A stretch of 64,000 nucleotides of DNA from Pseudaquabacterium inlustre (lineage in GTDB: Bacteria; Pseudomonadota; Gammaproteobacteria; Burkholderiales; Burkholderiaceae_C), in the NCBI RefSeq assembly GCF_038066595.1, contig NZ_JBBUTH010000001.1, positions 434,001-498,000 of the forward strand. The letters run 5' to 3'. The notes under the pieces are model-generated. The model was not told the origin of the DNA. It was given only the letters and a program-made list of their open reading frames with translations, and ran no database searches. Position 1 is the stretch's first letter, and each line of letters begins with the position of its first letter. The translations under genes were made by a program, and so were the position numbers. Positions 26,639 through 38,064 of the stretch are shown here, in pieces.

Positions 26639-26721
26639 CGCCGGATGCTACGGCCCGCCCTGGCGCGCCGGTGGCGATGGCGGGTTTGTCGCCATCCGCA
26701 CAGCCGGCGGGCGGTGGCCGC

Positions 26722-27216
26722 TCAGCCGTGGCGCCCGCCGCCGCCGATGATCAGGTTGAACACCTCGCGCAGCAGGCCCAACTCCACCGCCGCGGCGCCA
26801 CGCAGCTGCGGCAGCGGCTTGAAGACCGCCCCGTGCGCGGCCAGCAGCGGCTTGGGTGCATCGGGCGTGGTGAAGCGCAGCAGGTGCACGCGCACCACGC
26901 TGCCGTCGGCCGCGCGCACATGCTCGATGAAGCGCGGGCTGTGCACCACCACCTCGTCGTCAGGCAGACCCAGCCGGGCCACGGCGGCCTGGCGCACGGC
27001 CTCGGCGTCGGCCGGGCTGGCGCCATCCACCTCGGCCGGCGTGGCGCCCTCGGGCAGCGGGCCGGGCCACAGCAGGCTGCCGTCCGGCCAGTGGGCGAAC
27101 ACCAGCGCGGTGCTGTAACTGTCGAAATGGCAGAGGATGGCGCGGTGGCTGGCCAGCAGCGCGCCGCTGCTGGCCAGCGGGGCCGGCTCGGCCGTGAGGG
27201 TTGGCGGCGATGTCAT
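26722..27216 (-). CDS. Conserved hypothetical protein, 164 aa
   Basis: Predicted 164 aa, cytoplasmic, no signal or membrane segment. I do not recognise a named domain. Distinctive parts are LLWPGPLPEGATP, VVRVHLLRFTTPDAPKPL, and a C-terminal FNLIIGGGG tail. The start MTSPPTLTAEP at 27216 is supported by GGAG five bases upstream, so the longer frame is not needed. It follows a start divergent from cpdB; the 142 bp between them holds no clear promoter that I can name. Confidence 0.65.
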   Translation of the reverse strand: MTSPPTLTAEPAPLASSGALLASHRAILCHFDSYSTALVFAHWPDGSLLWPGPLPEGATPAEVDGASPADAEAVRQAAVARLGLPDDEVVVHSPRFIEHVRAADGSVVRVHLLRFTTPDAPKPLLAAHGAVFKPLPQLRGAAAVELGLLREVFNLIIGGGGRHG

Positions 27217-27358
27217 GAATGCTCCATTCGGGGCCCCGGATGGGCGCACCGTCTGCAAGCGCCGCGCCAGTGCCTTGGCCAGGGCCGTTCACGCCCTCGC
27301 AGGCCATGCCGTGCCTGCTACGCTTGCCGGCCCTGGCGCCCACCGGCGCCGCCTGCCG

Positions 27359-29358
<2,000 letters not shown>

Positions 29359-29362
<4 letters not shown>

Positions 29363-30546
29363 GCGCGCCGCTGCAGCTCACGCGCGAGGACGCGGCGATC
29401 GCCGAGCGCCTGCACCGCGCGGTCGAGCACCTGCGCCAGCACGGGCTGAGCGCCGAGATCGAGCAGCTGGCCCCGCTGGCCGCGCAGGCGCGGCACCCGG
29501 TGCTGCGCGGCGAAATCCACCGCCTGCTCGGCTTCTACTGGCTGCGGTGCGAGCGCTACGCGCTGGCGCTGCAGCACAGCGACGCCGCGGCGCAGGCACT
29601 GCCGGCCAGCACCGACTGCAGCTACAACGCGATGTACGCGTGCTTCCGCCTGGGCCGGTATGACGAGGCCGTGGCCCGCGGCCATGCCGCCATCGCCCGC
29701 CATGGCGAAAGCCATGTCTGGCACAACCTGATGTCCACCACGCTGGGCCATGCCGGCCGCAGCCATGAGGGCCGGCCACACGGCACGCGCGCGCTGGCGC
29801 TCAAGGATGCGCTGACGGCCGGCGTGGCCGGGTGCGACCTGTCGGCCGTGCCCTGCGCGCCACCCGCGCAACGGCCGGCGCCGGGCCGCTGGGTGATCAG
29901 CTTCTCGCTGTTCGGCCAGGGCGCCAAGTACCTGCGCGGCGCAGTGCACAACGCCCAGGCCGCGCGCTACCTCTACCCCGAGTGGCGCTGCCGCTTCCAT
30001 GTCGATGCCAGCGTGCCGGCCGACACGCTGCAGGCACTGCGCGACGCCGGGGCCGAGTTGCGCATGCAGCCCGAATCGCTGCCGGCCGCGCGCTGGGGCA
30101 CGCTGTGGCGCTTCCTGGTGGCCGACGATCCGGCGGTGGACCGCTACCTGGTGCGCGACGCCGACTCGCTGCTGAACCTGCGCGAGGCCGCGGCGGTGCA
30201 GGAATGGCTGGCCAGCGGCCGCCACTTCCACCTGATGCGCGACCACTTCGACCACAGCGAGCTGGTGCTGGCCGGCATGTGGGGCGGCGTGCGCGGCGCG
30301 CTGCCGCCCTTGCAGGCCCTGGCCACCGCCTTCCTGGCGCAGGAAGCACGCGTGCAGGCCCGCACCGCCGACCAGGAGTTCCTGCGCGAACAGCTGTGGC
30401 CCACCATGCGCCAGAGCGTGCTGGCGCACGACAGCCAGTTCGGCTTCGGCGAGGTGCACCCGTTCCCGGCGTGGGCGCGGCTGCCGGACGGCTGCCATGT
30501 CGGCGGCGCGTGGGAAGCCCTGCTCGGCGAGCCGCCGGCGGGCTGA
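29359..30546 (+). CDS. TPR protein with glycosyltransferase-like C-terminal domain
   Basis: Predicted 395 aa. Start is the GTG at 29359, which overlaps the cpdB stop (GTGA), so translation is probably coupled. The N-terminal ~150 residues are helical TPR-like repeats (RYALALQHSDAAAQALP, RYDEAVARGHAAIARHG). The C-terminal half from WVISFSLFGQGAKYLRGAVHN to RYLVRDADSLLNLREA, MRDHFDHSELVLAGMWGG resembles nucleotide-sugar transferase folds, with RDADS as a DxD-like metal motif. No signal peptide is visible, so it likely acts in the cytoplasm. The substrate and the reason for pairing with cpdB are unknown. Confidence 0.75.
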
Positions 30547-30563
30547 CGGCCGCTCAGCCCGCC
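30537..30563. terminator. Symmetric hairpin spanning two convergent stop codons
   Basis: GGCGGGCTGA and TCAGCCCGCC form a 10 bp stem with a 7 nt loop. Each arm contains the stop codon of one of the convergent genes. There is no T-tract, so it may protect 3' ends rather than terminate. Confidence 0.5.
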
Positions 30564-32002
30564 TCGGGCGCGATCATCTCCGCCCAGTCGTACAGCGCAC
30601 CCAGGATGTCCTGCGCGCGCTCGTCCTCACCCGCCTGCTCGCCCAGCGTGTCGATGCGGGCCATGAAGTCGGCCACCGTCATCACGCCGCCCATGCCCTC
30701 GTGCAGCCGGGCGCTGCAATGCGCCTGCCAGCGGCCGCGCTCGGCATCGGTCAGGCTGTCGGGCCAGTTGCGGGCGCGGTAGCGGAACAGCAGCTCGTCG
30801 AGCCGCCCGTCCTCGAAGGCCGGGTGCTTGCCGGCCAGCGCCGTGCCGTCCAGCGTGCGCAGGCGCTCCAGCGTGCGGCGGTCTCCGGGGCCGATGAAGC
30901 CGCCGTACAGGTCTTCGTCGACGTCGGGCGTGCTGCCAGTCTCAGGCCGCTGGAACACCTGCGCCCAGGGCACGCTGGCCAGCTCGGCGGCATGGGCCTG
31001 CGCCCAGGCGGCACGCTGCAGCCCGCCCTCGATGTCCTGGCCCCAGTGCGCGGCGCGGGCCGGCGGCAAGGTCTTGAGGTTGCCGATGACCACCGGGCTC
31101 TTGTTGACGTGGATGGTCTTGACCGGCAGGCGCGTCATGCCCTCGGGCAGCTGGTCGCTGCGCGTGAACATGCGCAGGCGCAGCGTCTCGACATCGAGCT
31201 CGGGCAGTTCGGCCGGGTCGGCCGACAGGTCCCACACGATCAGCTCGTTCTTGTTGGTGGGGTGCACGCCCAGCGGCCACACCAGGGCCAGGCAGCCGCG
31301 CTCCACCGGGTACATGCCCGACAGGTGCCAGAAGGGCTTTCCCATGCCGATCTCGGACCACACGGCGTCCTTCCGGCGCAGCTTCAGGCAGAAGTCCCAC
31401 AGCCGCGGCTGGCGACTGCGGATCAGCCGCGCCAGCGCGATGGTGGCGCGCACGTCGCTCACGGCGTCGTGGGCCGATTCATGCGCCAGCGCATTGGCCG
31501 CGCTCAGGTGCTCGAGCTTGAAGCTGGGCCGGCCGTCGTCGTGCTTCGGCCACTCGATGCCCTCGGGCCGCAGCGCCCAGGCGCAGCGCACGGTGTCCAG
31601 CAGGTCCCAGCGGCCGCAGCCGTTCTGCCACTCGCGGCCGTAGGGGTCGATCAGGTTGCGCCAGAACAGGTGGCGCGTGACCTCGTCGTCGAAGCGGATG
31701 GTGTTGTAGCCCACGCCCACCGTGCCGGGCGCGGCCAGCGCGGCGTGGATCTGCGCGGCGAAGGCGTGCTCGGGCAGGCCGGCTTGCGCGCACTGCTGCG
31801 GCGTGATGCCGGTCAGCAGGCAGCTCTCGGGATCGGGCAGCGTGTCCAGCGGCGGCTGGCAGAACAGCTCCAGCGGCGGGGCGATCTCGTTCAGCTCGGC
31901 ATCGGTGCGGATGCCGGCGAACTGCGCCGGCCGGTCGCGGCGCGGCACGCGGCCGAAGGTCTCGTAGTCGTGCCAGAAGAAGCTGAAGTCTGAATCGCTC
32001 AT
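30554..32002 (-). CDS. sbcB: Exodeoxyribonuclease I
   Basis: Predicted 482 aa 3'-5' single-strand DNA exonuclease of the DEDDh family used in mismatch repair and recombination. Catalytic motifs are FFWHDYETFG (Exo I), VGYNTIRFDDEV (Exo II) and HDAVSDVRATIALA (Exo III). The SH3-like and helical C-terminal domains follow (VWPLGVHPTNKNELIVWDL and beyond), as in E. coli ExoI. The start MSDSDFSFFW at 32002 is closest to the catalytic domain. It converges on the TPR/GT gene with shared hairpin ends. Confidence 0.96.
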   Translation of the reverse strand: MSDSDFSFFWHDYETFGRVPRRDRPAQFAGIRTDAELNEIAPPLELFCQPPLDTLPDPESCLLTGITPQQCAQAGLPEHAFAAQIHAALAAPGTVGVGYNTIRFDDEVTRHLFWRNLIDPYGREWQNGCGRWDLLDTVRCAWALRPEGIEWPKHDDGRPSFKLEHLSAANALAHESAHDAVSDVRATIALARLIRSRQPRLWDFCLKLRRKDAVWSEIGMGKPFWHLSGMYPVERGCLALVWPLGVHPTNKNELIVWDLSADPAELPELDVETLRLRMFTRSDQLPEGMTRLPVKTIHVNKSPVVIGNLKTLPPARAAHWGQDIEGGLQRAAWAQAHAAELASVPWAQVFQRPETGSTPDVDEDLYGGFIGPGDRRTLERLRTLDGTALAGKHPAFEDGRLDELLFRYRARNWPDSLTDAERGRWQAHCSARLHEGMGGVMTVADFMARIDTLGEQAGEDERAQDILGALYDWAEMIAPEAG

Positions 32003-32045
32003 CCCGGCACGATACGCGATGACTGGCCCCCGGCGGGGCCGGCCC

Positions 32046-32744
32046 TCACTTGCGGCGCGCGGCCTTGGGCGCCTCGGCGGTGTCACCGCCCTGGCGCAGC
32101 GCGTCGGCCATGCCGATCAGCACGCCACTGGCCAGCGCGGCATAGCTCTCGGCCAGGGTCTGCGCGGCCTTCAGGCCGGCGGCGCGGGTCTCGCGCATGG
32201 CGGCCTGCATCTGCGCCAGCTGGCCTTCGAGCTGCTCGGTGGCGGCCCCGGCGCGTGCGCCGGTCTGCGTGGCACCGGGCACCAGCTTGTCCATCACCTG
32301 CTGCCAGGGGCCGGCCAGGCCGTCGCCGGCGGCGCCGGTGGCCTTTTTCACGGCGCCGAACAGCAGGTCTTCCATCTTCTCCAGGTCGCCCAGGGCCTTC
32401 TTCAGCTGGGTCTCGCGCAGGTCGACACCGCGGTCGACGAACTGCTGCAGCGCCACGCGGTTGGCCTCCACGGCCTTGAGCAGCGCATCGTCCATGCCGG
32501 CCACCGCAGTGTCCAGCATCTTCTCCACCTGGGCCGGGGCGGCCGGGTTCTGCGCGGCACCGGCGCTGGCGGCCTGGGCCACCGTGTCGAGCACCTTGCG
32601 GATGTTCTTCAGGCTCAGCTCACGGCCCTGCAGCGCGCGCAGCGTGCTGTCGTACACCGCCTGGCGCAGCTGCGCGGTCTGCTTGGCGCTGGCGCTGGCG
32701 AACATCTCGGCCAGGGCTTGCGGATCGACGCCGGACTTCATCAT
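32046..32744 (-). CDS. Helical hypothetical protein, phasin-like, with basic tail
   Basis: Predicted 232 aa, almost entirely alpha-helical with heptad-like spacing (QTAQLRQAVYDSTLRALQG, LDTVAQAASAGAAQ, EQLEGQLAQMQAAMRETRA). It has no signal peptide and ends in a lysine/arginine tail (EAPKAARRK). The composition resembles phasins and other amphipathic granule-coating proteins, but no polyhydroxyalkanoate genes are nearby. I cannot assign a function. AGGAGGCTACCGATG at its start is a strong ribosome binding site, suggesting real expression. Confidence 0.7.
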   Translation of the reverse strand: MMKSGVDPQALAEMFASASAKQTAQLRQAVYDSTLRALQGRELSLKNIRKVLDTVAQAASAGAAQNPAAPAQVEKMLDTAVAGMDDALLKAVEANRVALQQFVDRGVDLRETQLKKALGDLEKMEDLLFGAVKKATGAAGDGLAGPWQQVMDKLVPGATQTGARAGAATEQLEGQLAQMQAAMRETRAAGLKAAQTLAESYAALASGVLIGMADALRQGGDTAEAPKAARRK

Positions 32745-32850
32745 CGGTAGCCTCCTCGGGGTTCACGTGGGTGGATGCGACACGCGGCGGCACAGCGCCG
32801 CTGCCCGTGCATGGTGCCATGCGTGACCGCCGCGAGGCTGACAAACAGGT

Positions 32851-35190
32851 TCAGCGGGCGCGCACCGCGCGCGCCACGTCGTCGGCATCGAGCTGCAGCT
32901 TGACGAACAGCTCGTTGCCGCGCGAGACGCCGGCCGCCCCGCCCTCGCCCTGGCGGCTGCGTGTGGCGCCCACGTACAGCACGCTGCCGGCCGAGCGCCG
33001 CCACGAATAGGTCAGCGAGCCGGTGTGGCCCATGTCGCGCTGCGCCAGCACGCCGGGCTCGGCCAGGCGGTCGAAGGAGGTGCGCTGCCAGATCAGGCGC
33101 AGCTTCTGCTGCGCGTCCAGGTGCCACACACCCAGCACCTGGCCCGCCGTCTCGCGGTAGGTGCGGCGGCCGTCGCGTTCCAGCCAGGCGGCCGAGACGC
33201 TGGGCTCCAGCTCCAGCCGGGGCAGCGGCCGCGTGGTCAGCGACAGCGAGCCGCTGGCGCCTGGGCGCACGGCATTGGCCTGCACATCGGCCAGGCGGCC
33301 CAGCTGCGCGTCCAGCGACAGCAGCGGCGCCCAGGTGGCTGGCGTGAACACCACGGCGGTCTTCCAGAAGCGCGGCTGCAGCCAGCGCTGGCCGACGCCG
33401 GTGCGCACACCCTCGCCACCGTGCCAGTACAGCGAGGCCTCGAGGTTGTGCGCGCCGGTGAGCCACACGCCCGGGCTCAGCGCCTGGCTGACGGCCTGGC
33501 CCGAGGCCTTGTCGCGCACCCGCTCGCCCTCCAGGTTGAACCAGAACTCGTTGAACGGCCCCAGTGCGTGCCAGCCACGCGCCACGCGGCCGCCCAGGCG
33601 CGTGATGCCGGCCTGGTTGACGAAGCCCACGTCGTCGCGGAAGCCGCTGGCGATGTCGTCCAGCGTCAGGTCGGCCTCGTGCTCGGGCTGCTGAAGCGCC
33701 AGCCGCAGGTAGGCGCGGTGGCCGGCGCGCGCCGGGCCGCGCTGCAACTGGCCGGCGCCGTCGGGCTGGGCGCTGGTGTGCGAGCCCAGCAGCTGCGCCC
33801 GCACGCGCCAGGCCTCGTCGATCTGCCAGGCCAGGTCGGGGCCAGCCACCTGGTTGTCACCGCGGTCGCCGTCGTAGCGCCGCACGGCAGCCAGCGCGCC
33901 CCACTGCAGCGCGCCGCCATCGGCGCGCAGCCGCGCCACGGCCACGCGCGAGGCCGGCTGCTCGGCCGCATCGGTGCCGAAGGCACCCGGCAGCAGCACG
34001 GCGCCGCCGCCACGGTCGTCGATGGCGAAGGCGCTGCCGGCCAGGCGGGCACCGCGCCAGGTGGCGCGCAGGCCGCCGCGCGGCGCGGTGAGGCTGCGCG
34101 TGTAGACCGCATCGGTGGGCGAGCGCAGCAGGTCGCTCGATTCGTAGAAGAACGGCCGCTTCTCCGGAAACGACAGCGCGAAGCGCGTGTTGCCGGCCAG
34201 CTGCGGCACATCCAGCGCCACCTGCGAGAAGTCGGGGTTCAGCGTGGCATCCACCACCAGCTCGGGCAGCGGCCGCCACTTCACGTCCAGCGCGGCCTCG
34301 GTGCGGGTGCGCCGGGTGTCGGGCCCGCCGGCGGGCTGCTCGCGCTCGCGCCGCCAGGTCAGGCTGGGCCGCAGCGTCAGGAACTGGTGGTCGTCGGGCA
34401 TCACCAGGCCCTGCAGCGGCTGCAGTGTGGCGATGAAGCTGGGCGCCTCGCGCGGCACCAGCACCGAGGTGTGCAGGAAGAACTGCTCGCGCGGGATGCG
34501 CCGGCCGACCATGATGCGCCAGGGGCCGTCGTGCTCGCGCGTGAAGCGCAGGCTGGCGAACGGGATGCGCATCACCGCCGTCCAGCCCTGGGCGTCGCGG
34601 TGGGCGGCGCCGTCCCAGTCGAAGTCGGGCGCGAAATCCTCGTTGTCGTCGGCCGCGGTGTGCATGCCGTCGGCGGTGCTGCCGGCGGCGTTGACGCGGA
34701 AGAACTGCGCCGACTGGCGCGCGCCGATGGCGTCGAGGTAGACCACCACGAAGTCCTGCGTGCGGTTCACCAGGTCGTGCCGCACCAGCGGCGCGCGGAT
34801 GGCCTGCGGCTGAGCGTCGAAGCAGCGCACGCCCACGTAGATGGCCTGGTCGTCGAACAGCACGCGGGCCTCGGTGGCCTGGGCCGGCCGGTTGCCGGTG
34901 AGCGGCGCCTTCTCGACGAAGTCACGGTGCACCGGGGCGCGCTGCCAGGCCGGGTGGTCGAGCCGGCCGTCCAGCGGCGGGCGCTCGCCAGGGGCCAGGC
35001 GCAGGGCCTGCATCGGCAGGCCGGCGGCCGCTGCGGCGGGCCCGGCGCCCCCCGGTGGCGACCCCGGGAGCACCGGCTGCGCGCTGGCCGCCCCCAGCGC
35101 CACGGCCGTCAGCAGCGGCACGGCCAGCCGGTGCGTGGCGCGGGCCCGCCGGCGCAGGCCGCGGGCATCCTCTTGTGTGTGTTCTCCCAT
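32851..35190 (-). CDS. DUF5916 outer-membrane beta-barrel protein with CBM9-like N-terminal domain
   Basis: Predicted 779 aa. A signal peptide (RLAVPLLTAVALGAASAQP) and a Gly/Ala/Pro linker lead to a carbohydrate-binding-family-9-like domain (about residues 65-240; PPLDGRLDHPAWQRA, ARVLFDDQAIYVGVRCFD). From about residue 250 the protein has the alternating aromatic/polar beta-strand pattern of a DUF5916 barrel, with the conserved segment NPDFSQVALDVPQ followed by SFPEKRPFFYESSDL. Family members are thought to be outer-membrane proteins of unknown transport or binding role. The start at 35190 (MGEHTQED) follows a modest AGAAC. Confidence 0.82.
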   Translation of the reverse strand: MGEHTQEDARGLRRRARATHRLAVPLLTAVALGAASAQPVLPGSPPGGAGPAAAAAGLPMQALRLAPGERPPLDGRLDHPAWQRAPVHRDFVEKAPLTGNRPAQATEARVLFDDQAIYVGVRCFDAQPQAIRAPLVRHDLVNRTQDFVVVYLDAIGARQSAQFFRVNAAGSTADGMHTAADDNEDFAPDFDWDGAAHRDAQGWTAVMRIPFASLRFTREHDGPWRIMVGRRIPREQFFLHTSVLVPREAPSFIATLQPLQGLVMPDDHQFLTLRPSLTWRREREQPAGGPDTRRTRTEAALDVKWRPLPELVVDATLNPDFSQVALDVPQLAGNTRFALSFPEKRPFFYESSDLLRSPTDAVYTRSLTAPRGGLRATWRGARLAGSAFAIDDRGGGAVLLPGAFGTDAAEQPASRVAVARLRADGGALQWGALAAVRRYDGDRGDNQVAGPDLAWQIDEAWRVRAQLLGSHTSAQPDGAGQLQRGPARAGHRAYLRLALQQPEHEADLTLDDIASGFRDDVGFVNQAGITRLGGRVARGWHALGPFNEFWFNLEGERVRDKASGQAVSQALSPGVWLTGAHNLEASLYWHGGEGVRTGVGQRWLQPRFWKTAVVFTPATWAPLLSLDAQLGRLADVQANAVRPGASGSLSLTTRPLPRLELEPSVSAAWLERDGRRTYRETAGQVLGVWHLDAQQKLRLIWQRTSFDRLAEPGVLAQRDMGHTGSLTYSWRRSAGSVLYVGATRSRQGEGGAAGVSRGNELFVKLQLDADDVARAVRAR

Positions 35191-35263
35191 GGGCCGGATT
35201 CTGCCGGGCGCGGGCACCGGGCCGGCACAGCGCCCCCAGGCCGCTGCAGGCCATCGGCCACCC

Positions 35264-35842
35264 TCACACGGTGGGACGCGGCGTGCGGCCGGGGCGGCGC
35301 GAGCGCTGTTGCAGCGCCTGCGCCTTGATCAGCGTGACCAGCGGCGGCGCGCTGCGGAAGGCGGCGGCCCGCGCCGCCATGGCCTGCTGCAGCAGGGCCT
35401 GCACATCGGGACGCGACAGGTCGGCGGCACTGCGCAGGCGCAGGCCCAGCCGGTCGTCGCCGGCCGGCTGCAGCAGGCCCGCCGGCGCCTGCAGACCGCT
35501 GCCGTGCAGGAAGAACAGGCCCACCCAGCGCGGGTAGCCCACCACCGACAGCAGCGCATCGGCACTGCGCGGCGTGGGCCCGATGGCCAGCACCAGCGCG
35601 TCACGGGTGTCGTAGACCAGTTCGTAGCCGCGCGGGACCAGCGCATGCAGCCGCGCCCGCGCCTCGCGCATCTGCGCGGCGATGTCGGGGCTGTACTTGT
35701 CGCAGAAGGCGGCGATGCGCTCGTCCACCGCGCGCAGGGCCTGGGCCGGGCCGGGGCCCGGCGCGGGCGACGGGGCCACCGGCTCGCTGGCGCGCGCGCC
35801 GCCACGGCCCACCCATTGGCCCCACCCCGCCAGAATGCCCAT
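35264..35842 (-). CDS. DUF1801 domain protein (first copy)
   Basis: Predicted 192 aa. After a Gly/Pro-rich start of about 35 residues, the DUF1801 fold (YdhG/CyaY-like) is recognisable in IAAFCDKYSPDIAAQMREARARL, LVPRGYELVYDTRDALVLAIG, RWVGLFFLHGSGL and the closing LGLRLRSAADLSRPDVQALL. The family is small, cytoplasmic and of unknown biochemistry. A second DUF1801 gene (38065-38526) lies on the other side of the CoA-transferase gene. Confidence 0.78.
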   Translation of the reverse strand: MGILAGWGQWVGRGGARASEPVAPSPAPGPGPAQALRAVDERIAAFCDKYSPDIAAQMREARARLHALVPRGYELVYDTRDALVLAIGPTPRSADALLSVVGYPRWVGLFFLHGSGLQAPAGLLQPAGDDRLGLRLRSAADLSRPDVQALLQQAMAARAAAFRSAPPLVTLIKAQALQQRSRRPGRTPRPTV

Positions 35843-35991
35843 CGCTGCCCCCTGCCCTTGGGCGGCCGTGCTGGTGCCGGCCGCGTGGCGCGGATTGTCC
35901 GGGGCCGGCCACCGTGCCGGGCGGCGCGGCCCAGGTAACGCCGCGCAACAGGCGCTGCCGAACGTGGTACGCAGCGGTTCCGCCGTGGCGC

Positions 35992-37992
35992 TCAGCGCAG
36001 GCCGGCGCGCGCGGCGTCCGGGCTGTCGTACAGGTGGGGCGCCACGCCGCGTGCGGCCAGCGCCCGGCCCAGCTTGGCGCGCAGGAAGCCCGAGGTGCTG
36101 TAGCGCGTGACGTTCAGGTAGTGGCGGTCCACCAGCTCGCGCACCATCGCGGCCCAGGCGTCCTGCGCCGGCTCGTCGAGCGTGAAGTGGTCGTAGTTCA
36201 CCACCGCGTAGACGCGCTCGCCCAGCGGCGCCAGCTGCGCCTCGATGGCGGCGCGCACCTCGGCCACGTCGGCCGGCGTGCGCACGGCCAGGTGCTCGAA
36301 GTCGATGAACAGCGTGCGCTGCGCGGCATCGAACTGGAAGCGCCGGGCCAGCGGCAGGTGCAGCAGCCGTTCGCGCAGGCCCATCGGGGCATCGGCGAAC
36401 AGCGCCGCGTCCATCGTGCGCGGCGGCTGCTCGATCACCGGCCGGAAGTCCATCGCGTCCAGGATGTCGCGCTGCAGGTCCAGGCCCGGCGCCACCTCCA
36501 CCAAGGCCAGGCCCTGCGGGTGCAGCGCGAACACCGCGCGCTCGGTCACGTACAGCACCTGCTGGCCGCGCCGGCGCGCCTGCTCGCCCGAGAAAGTGAT
36601 CTGCTCGACCTGCTGCACGAACTTCCGCACCGGCGCGCCATCCGGCCCCGGCGCGGTGAAGGTGCCCACGAACACCACCCGCCGCGCGTTCTGGCTGATG
36701 TTGATGAAGCCCCCGGCGCCGGCCAGGCGGCTGCCGAAGCGGCTGACGTTGAGGTTGCCCTGGGCATCGGCCTGGGCCAGGCCCAGGATGGCGATGTCCA
36801 GCCCGCCACCGTCGTAGAAGTCGAACTGGTAGGGCTGGTCGATCACCGCCTGGGTGTTCACCGCGGCGCCGAAGTTCAGCCCGCCAGCCGGGATGCCGCC
36901 GATCACGCCGGGCTCGGCGGTCAGCGTGATCAGGTCGATGACGCGCTCCTCGGCGGCCACCGCGGCCACGCCCTCGGGCATGCCGATGCCCAGGTTGACC
37001 ACCTGGTTCGGGCGCAGCTCCAGCGCCGCGCGGCGGGCGATGACGCGGCGCGGGTGCACCACCGGCCGGGCACTGTGGTGCAGCGCATCGGGCAGCTTGG
37101 CCGGCGGCGGGCTCAGTCGCGCCAGCACCTCGCTGGCCGGCAGGCGGATCTCGCCGGCGAAGGCCGGGCTGTAGGGCTCGGCGAAGGTCTGCTGGTGGTA
37201 CTCGGACCGCTCGGCCACCACCACGCAATCCACCAGCACGCCCGGGATCTTGACCTGGCGCGGCGGCAGCGAGTGGCCTTCCGCCAGCCGCTCCACCTGC
37301 ACGATGACGATGCCGCCGGAGTTGCGCGCCGCCATCGCAATCGCCAGCGCCTCCAGCGTCAGCGCCTCGCGCTCCATCGTGATGTTGCCGTCGGTGTCGG
37401 CGGTGGTGCCGCGGATGAAGGCCACGTCGATCGGGAAGGCCTTGTAGAACAGGTACTCCTCGCCATCCAGCTCGATCAGGCGCACGCGCTCTTCGGTGCT
37501 GTGCGCATTGATCGCGCCGCCGCCCTGGCGCGGGTCGACGAAGGTGCCCAGCCCCACCTTGCTGAGGTGGCCGGGCTTGCCGGCGGCGATGTCGCGGAAC
37601 AGGTGCGAGATCACGCCCTGCGGCAGGTTCCAGCCCTGGGCCTGGCCGCTGGTGGCCAGCTTCTGCAGCGCCGGCACCAGGCCCCAGTGACCGCCGATCA
37701 CGCGGCCCACCAGGCCGGCGTGGCCCAGGTGGTTCAGGCCGCGGTGGGCGCCGTCGCCCTGGCCGGCGGCGTACACCAGGCCCAGGTTGCGCGGCGCGCC
37801 ACTGGCCAGGAAGCGTTCTTCCAGCGCCACCGCCAGGTTCTCGGGAAAGCCGATGCCGACGAAGCCGCCGGTGGCCAGCATGTCGCCATCGGCCAGCAGG
37901 GCCACGGCCTCGGCGGCGCTGACCACCTTGCCGCGGTGGCGCCCGCGCAGCGCGGACATGCGTTCATGGGCATGGGACGGCGGGGCGGACAT
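35992..37992 (-). CDS. Fused acyl-CoA:acetate/3-ketoacid CoA-transferase
   Basis: Predicted 666 aa, alpha and beta halves fused as in YdiF/propionate CoA-transferase. The alpha half has VGIGFPENLAVALEERF and the CoA-binding GGHWGLVPAL; the beta half has VVNLGIGMPEGVAAV and the catalytic glutamate in LTAEPGVIGGIPAGG (E360 in this numbering). About 140 residues follow the catalytic core (from roughly residue 520: DAMDFRPVIEQ to the end), longer than the minimal enzyme. It probably moves CoA between acetate or propionate and another acyl group. It lies between two DUF1801 genes; substrate is not determinable from sequence. Confidence 0.88.
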   Translation of the reverse strand: MSAPPSHAHERMSALRGRHRGKVVSAAEAVALLADGDMLATGGFVGIGFPENLAVALEERFLASGAPRNLGLVYAAGQGDGAHRGLNHLGHAGLVGRVIGGHWGLVPALQKLATSGQAQGWNLPQGVISHLFRDIAAGKPGHLSKVGLGTFVDPRQGGGAINAHSTEERVRLIELDGEEYLFYKAFPIDVAFIRGTTADTDGNITMEREALTLEALAIAMAARNSGGIVIVQVERLAEGHSLPPRQVKIPGVLVDCVVVAERSEYHQQTFAEPYSPAFAGEIRLPASEVLARLSPPPAKLPDALHHSARPVVHPRRVIARRAALELRPNQVVNLGIGMPEGVAAVAAEERVIDLITLTAEPGVIGGIPAGGLNFGAAVNTQAVIDQPYQFDFYDGGGLDIAILGLAQADAQGNLNVSRFGSRLAGAGGFINISQNARRVVFVGTFTAPGPDGAPVRKFVQQVEQITFSGEQARRRGQQVLYVTERAVFALHPQGLALVEVAPGLDLQRDILDAMDFRPVIEQPPRTMDAALFADAPMGLRERLLHLPLARRFQFDAAQRTLFIDFEHLAVRTPADVAEVRAAIEAQLAPLGERVYAVVNYDHFTLDEPAQDAWAAMVRELVDRHYLNVTRYSTSGFLRAKLGRALAARGVAPHLYDSPDAARAGLR

Positions 37993-38064
37993 CGCGAAGC
38001 TCCGGGCGGTGACGACAGCCCCGATCTTCGCCTGCCTGCGGCCCGCAGCCGCCGGCCGCGCGCG

